Shown here one piece after another: positions 7,118 to 8,654 of a stretch of 8,654 nucleotides of DNA (positions within the stretch are counted from its first letter, which is position 1; each line of letters opens with the position of its first letter). Under the pieces are notes generated by a model, which ran no database searches, was not told the DNA's origin, and worked only from the letters and a program-made list of their open reading frames with translations. Location: the NCBI GenBank assembly GCA_947179265.1, contig CAMXBB010000045.1:1-8654 (forward strand), written 5' to 3'. The translations under genes and the position numbers were made by a program. This stretch comes from an uncultured Bacillota bacterium (GTDB lineage: Bacteria; Bacillota_I; Bacilli_A; RF39; UBA660).

Positions 7118-8654
7118 GCATATCACCTCCAGCACATCTTAAAGCCAAGTCATATAAAGGTCTAATTTTTTCTTTTGCTTTGTCGTTGTTATATACACTC
7201 ATATCTCCAACAACAATTAGCATTCGTTTTTGTCTACTTAATGCAACACACATTAAGCTCTTACTGTTTTCTCCAGCTAAACGGCTATAATTATTATCTT
7301 CATTAAATACATATACAAGTGATAAATATACAATATCGAATTCTCTACCTTGGAATGCATCAACCGTTCCAACCTTAATTTCTTGTGATGCATATCTAGG
7401 CATTAAACTCATACTCTCATCATATATACCAATATTTCTAAGTTCACTATTAATTGCGGCAACTTGATCACGATACATTGTAATAATACCAATTGAGTAG
7501 TTCTCATAATTCTTATCATCAAGGGCCTCTTTTATATGCTTTGCAATTTGCTTAGCTTCAGGTATATTCTTTCTAGATGAACTTCCTTTAGTTCTATATT
7601 CATAATAATCATCATATGGAGTGTCTAACCAATATAAGTATTTGTCCTTCATATTATGATAATTATGACTAAAATCTGAAGCAGGTCTAACTGATTGGAC
7701 AATTCCATCATAGAAATTCTCACTAACAATCCTACCAAGCTCAGGATGCATTCTAAATTGAGTATTCAGTGTTATTACTCTCTTTATACCATCCTTCTTT
7801 TCAAGTTCATGAGCTTTAGCCATTAAAACTTCAAATAAAGTTTGCTTCATTGCACTTGAAATCTCTTGTGTCTCTTCTTCTGATGATTTATTAACAACGT
7901 CTTTAACTTCATCAATAATTCCTTCATCAGTAATGTTTGGTAATTGTTTATGGTCTCCAACTAAAATGATTTTCTTCTTTGCTAAAGACATCGGAATAAA
8001 CAAATCAAGCGGCGAGCTTGTGGCAGCCTCATCTATAAATACATTATCGAATAGTACATCATCATTTTTGATTGTATACATATTTTTCGAAATAGATTGC
8101 TGATTCGTAGCTCCTAAAACCTTTGTATATTCTAATAAGGTATCTCTTATTAATAATGGATTTTCAGTAAGAGAGTCAATATAATCTAAGACTGCTATTT
8201 TATCTCCATCAAATCTCTTTAATCTTTCGCACTTAATGATATCGAATAATTGATTTAAGTATTCAATAATCTCTTGCTTCTTAACTTTGGAAGTTAGGAT
8301 GGCAGGTTTTTCTTTATACTTTAAGATTAAGTCTCTTCTTACTGACTTAACTTGTTCTTTTGAGAATGGTATTGTATTAAAGACCATTTCTAATTTTTGT
8401 GCAGATTTATTTAATGTTGGATATGTCTTATATATTTCAATATCCATCATTACGCGTTCTTCATCATCTTTAAACGCTTCTTCATCCATTGGTAATGCAT
8501 ATAAAAAATCTAAGAACATAGATTGCTCAATAGATGGTTTAGCACCTTGCTTTCTTAAATCAGCTATCATTGAATCAATCTTTTCATTTACATCCGAATC
8601 ATATTTGAATATTTCTAGATTCTTAATACCTTCTAATATTTCAATTGATGAATC
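7110..8654 (-). CDS. Superfamily 1 Upf1/Dna2-like helicase (COG1112 type), C-terminal part, N-terminus beyond the window
   Basis: The reading frame is open to the right edge: 28 in-frame codons precede the first visible Met (ATG at 8570), so this Met is internal and the gene is cut by the window. 514 residues are visible. Counting from the edge, they hold the Walker B/motif II box DEAA (208-211), motif III VGDHKQLPN (232-240), motif IV NTQFRMHP (297-304), motif V GTVDAFQGREFD (429-440) and motif VI VALSRQKR (470-477). This order and wording are those of Upf1/Dna2-like SF1 helicases (AAA_11/AAA_12 pair), which use ATP to move along or remodel RNA or DNA. The Walker A loop must lie upstream of 8654 and could not be checked. 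About 200 residues before DEAA are mainly helical and charged, as expected for inserted domains of this family. All visible motor motifs look intact. The gene ends in TGA, overlapping the next start by 8 bases. A cellular housekeeping helicase is less likely given the neighbours; a defence role is inferred. Confidence 0.93.
   Translation of the reverse strand, partial: DSSIEILEGIKNLEIFKYDSDVNEKIDSMIADLRKQGAKPSIEQSMFLDFLYALPMDEEAFKDDEERVMMDIEIYKTYPTLNKSAQKLEMVFNTIPFSKEQVKSVRRDLILKYKEKPAILTSKVKKQEIIEYLNQLFDIIKCERLKRFDGDKIAVLDYIDSLTENPLLIRDTLLEYTKVLGATNQQSISKNMYTIKNDDVLFDNVFIDEAATSSPLDLFIPMSLAKKKIILVGDHKQLPNITDEGIIDEVKDVVNKSSEEETQEISSAMKQTLFEVLMAKAHELEKKDGIKRVITLNTQFRMHPELGRIVSENFYDGIVQSVRPASDFSHNYHNMKDKYLYWLDTPYDDYYEYRTKGSSSRKNIPEAKQIAKHIKEALDDKNYENYSIGIITMYRDQVAAINSELRNIGIYDESMSLMPRYASQEIKVGTVDAFQGREFDIVYLSLVYVFNEDNNYSRLAGENSKSLMCVALSRQKRMLIVVGDMSVYNNDKAKEKIRPLYDLALRCAGGDMHE
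7122..7130 (-). promoter_or_regulatory. Ribosome-binding site GGAGGTGAT that sets the start of the HEPN-like protein
   Basis: GGAGGTGAT on the minus strand lies inside the last codons of the helicase gene, with 8 bases between GGAGG and the ATG at 7117. It decides the start against an in-frame GTG at 7135, which would lie 5' of the site. Because it is embedded in the helicase gene, and the start ATGAGTGA overlaps the helicase stop by 8 bases, the two proteins are probably translationally coupled. Confidence 0.88.

Noticed and set aside
7118..7135. GTG at 7135 as start of the HEPN-like protein
   Set aside because: The strong ribosome-binding site lies downstream of it and at ideal distance from the ATG at 7117.

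Overview
The window is AT-rich (roughly 30% G+C by eye) and almost fully coding. It holds four large genes, all on the minus strand and packed head to tail. All four read with the standard bacterial code: TGA serves as a real stop at the end of the helicase gene, and TGG encodes Trp. Starts are preceded by strong GGAGG-type ribosome-binding sites. This fits a low-G+C Firmicute/Bacillota-type bacterium; genus cannot be told from the sequence. Both ends of the window lie inside open genes, so the operon continues on each side. No promoter, terminator, RNA gene, repeat array or mobile element was seen, and no gap between genes exceeds 10 bases.

Layout in transcription order (right to left). (1) 8654-7110: C-terminal part of a superfamily 1 Upf1/Dna2-like helicase (COG1112 type) with a DEAA Walker B box and motifs III to VI; the Walker A part lies outside the window. 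(2) 7117-5006: a 703-residue protein not recognisable by family name. It has a winged-helix-like N-terminus and, near the C-terminus, an R-D-x-x-x-H motif in a helical setting typical of HEPN ribonucleases, plus a second degenerate K-x4-H copy. (3) 4995-2626: a 789-residue protein with about 380 residues of coiled coil fused to a McrB-like AAA+ NTPase. (4) 2622-1: a very large protein (at least 874 residues, C-terminus outside the window), in the place where a McrC-like partner would be expected. It has a DUF2357/DUF524-like Y-N-x-x-E-N segment but no nuclease motif within view.

The junctions (8-base overlap, 10-base gap, 3-base gap, each with its ribosome-binding site in or touching the preceding gene) indicate one translationally coupled operon. 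A Upf1-like helicase, a putative HEPN RNase, a coiled-coil McrB-like NTPase and a large McrC-position protein together resemble the CoCoNuT (coiled-coil nuclease tandem) group of McrBC-related, probably RNA-targeting defence systems. That assignment is inference from gene content; the HEPN protein and the large fourth protein are the least explained parts. A plausible division of labour is target sensing by the coiled coil and the fourth protein, NTP-driven remodelling by the AAA+ ring and helicase, and RNA cleavage by the HEPN protein.
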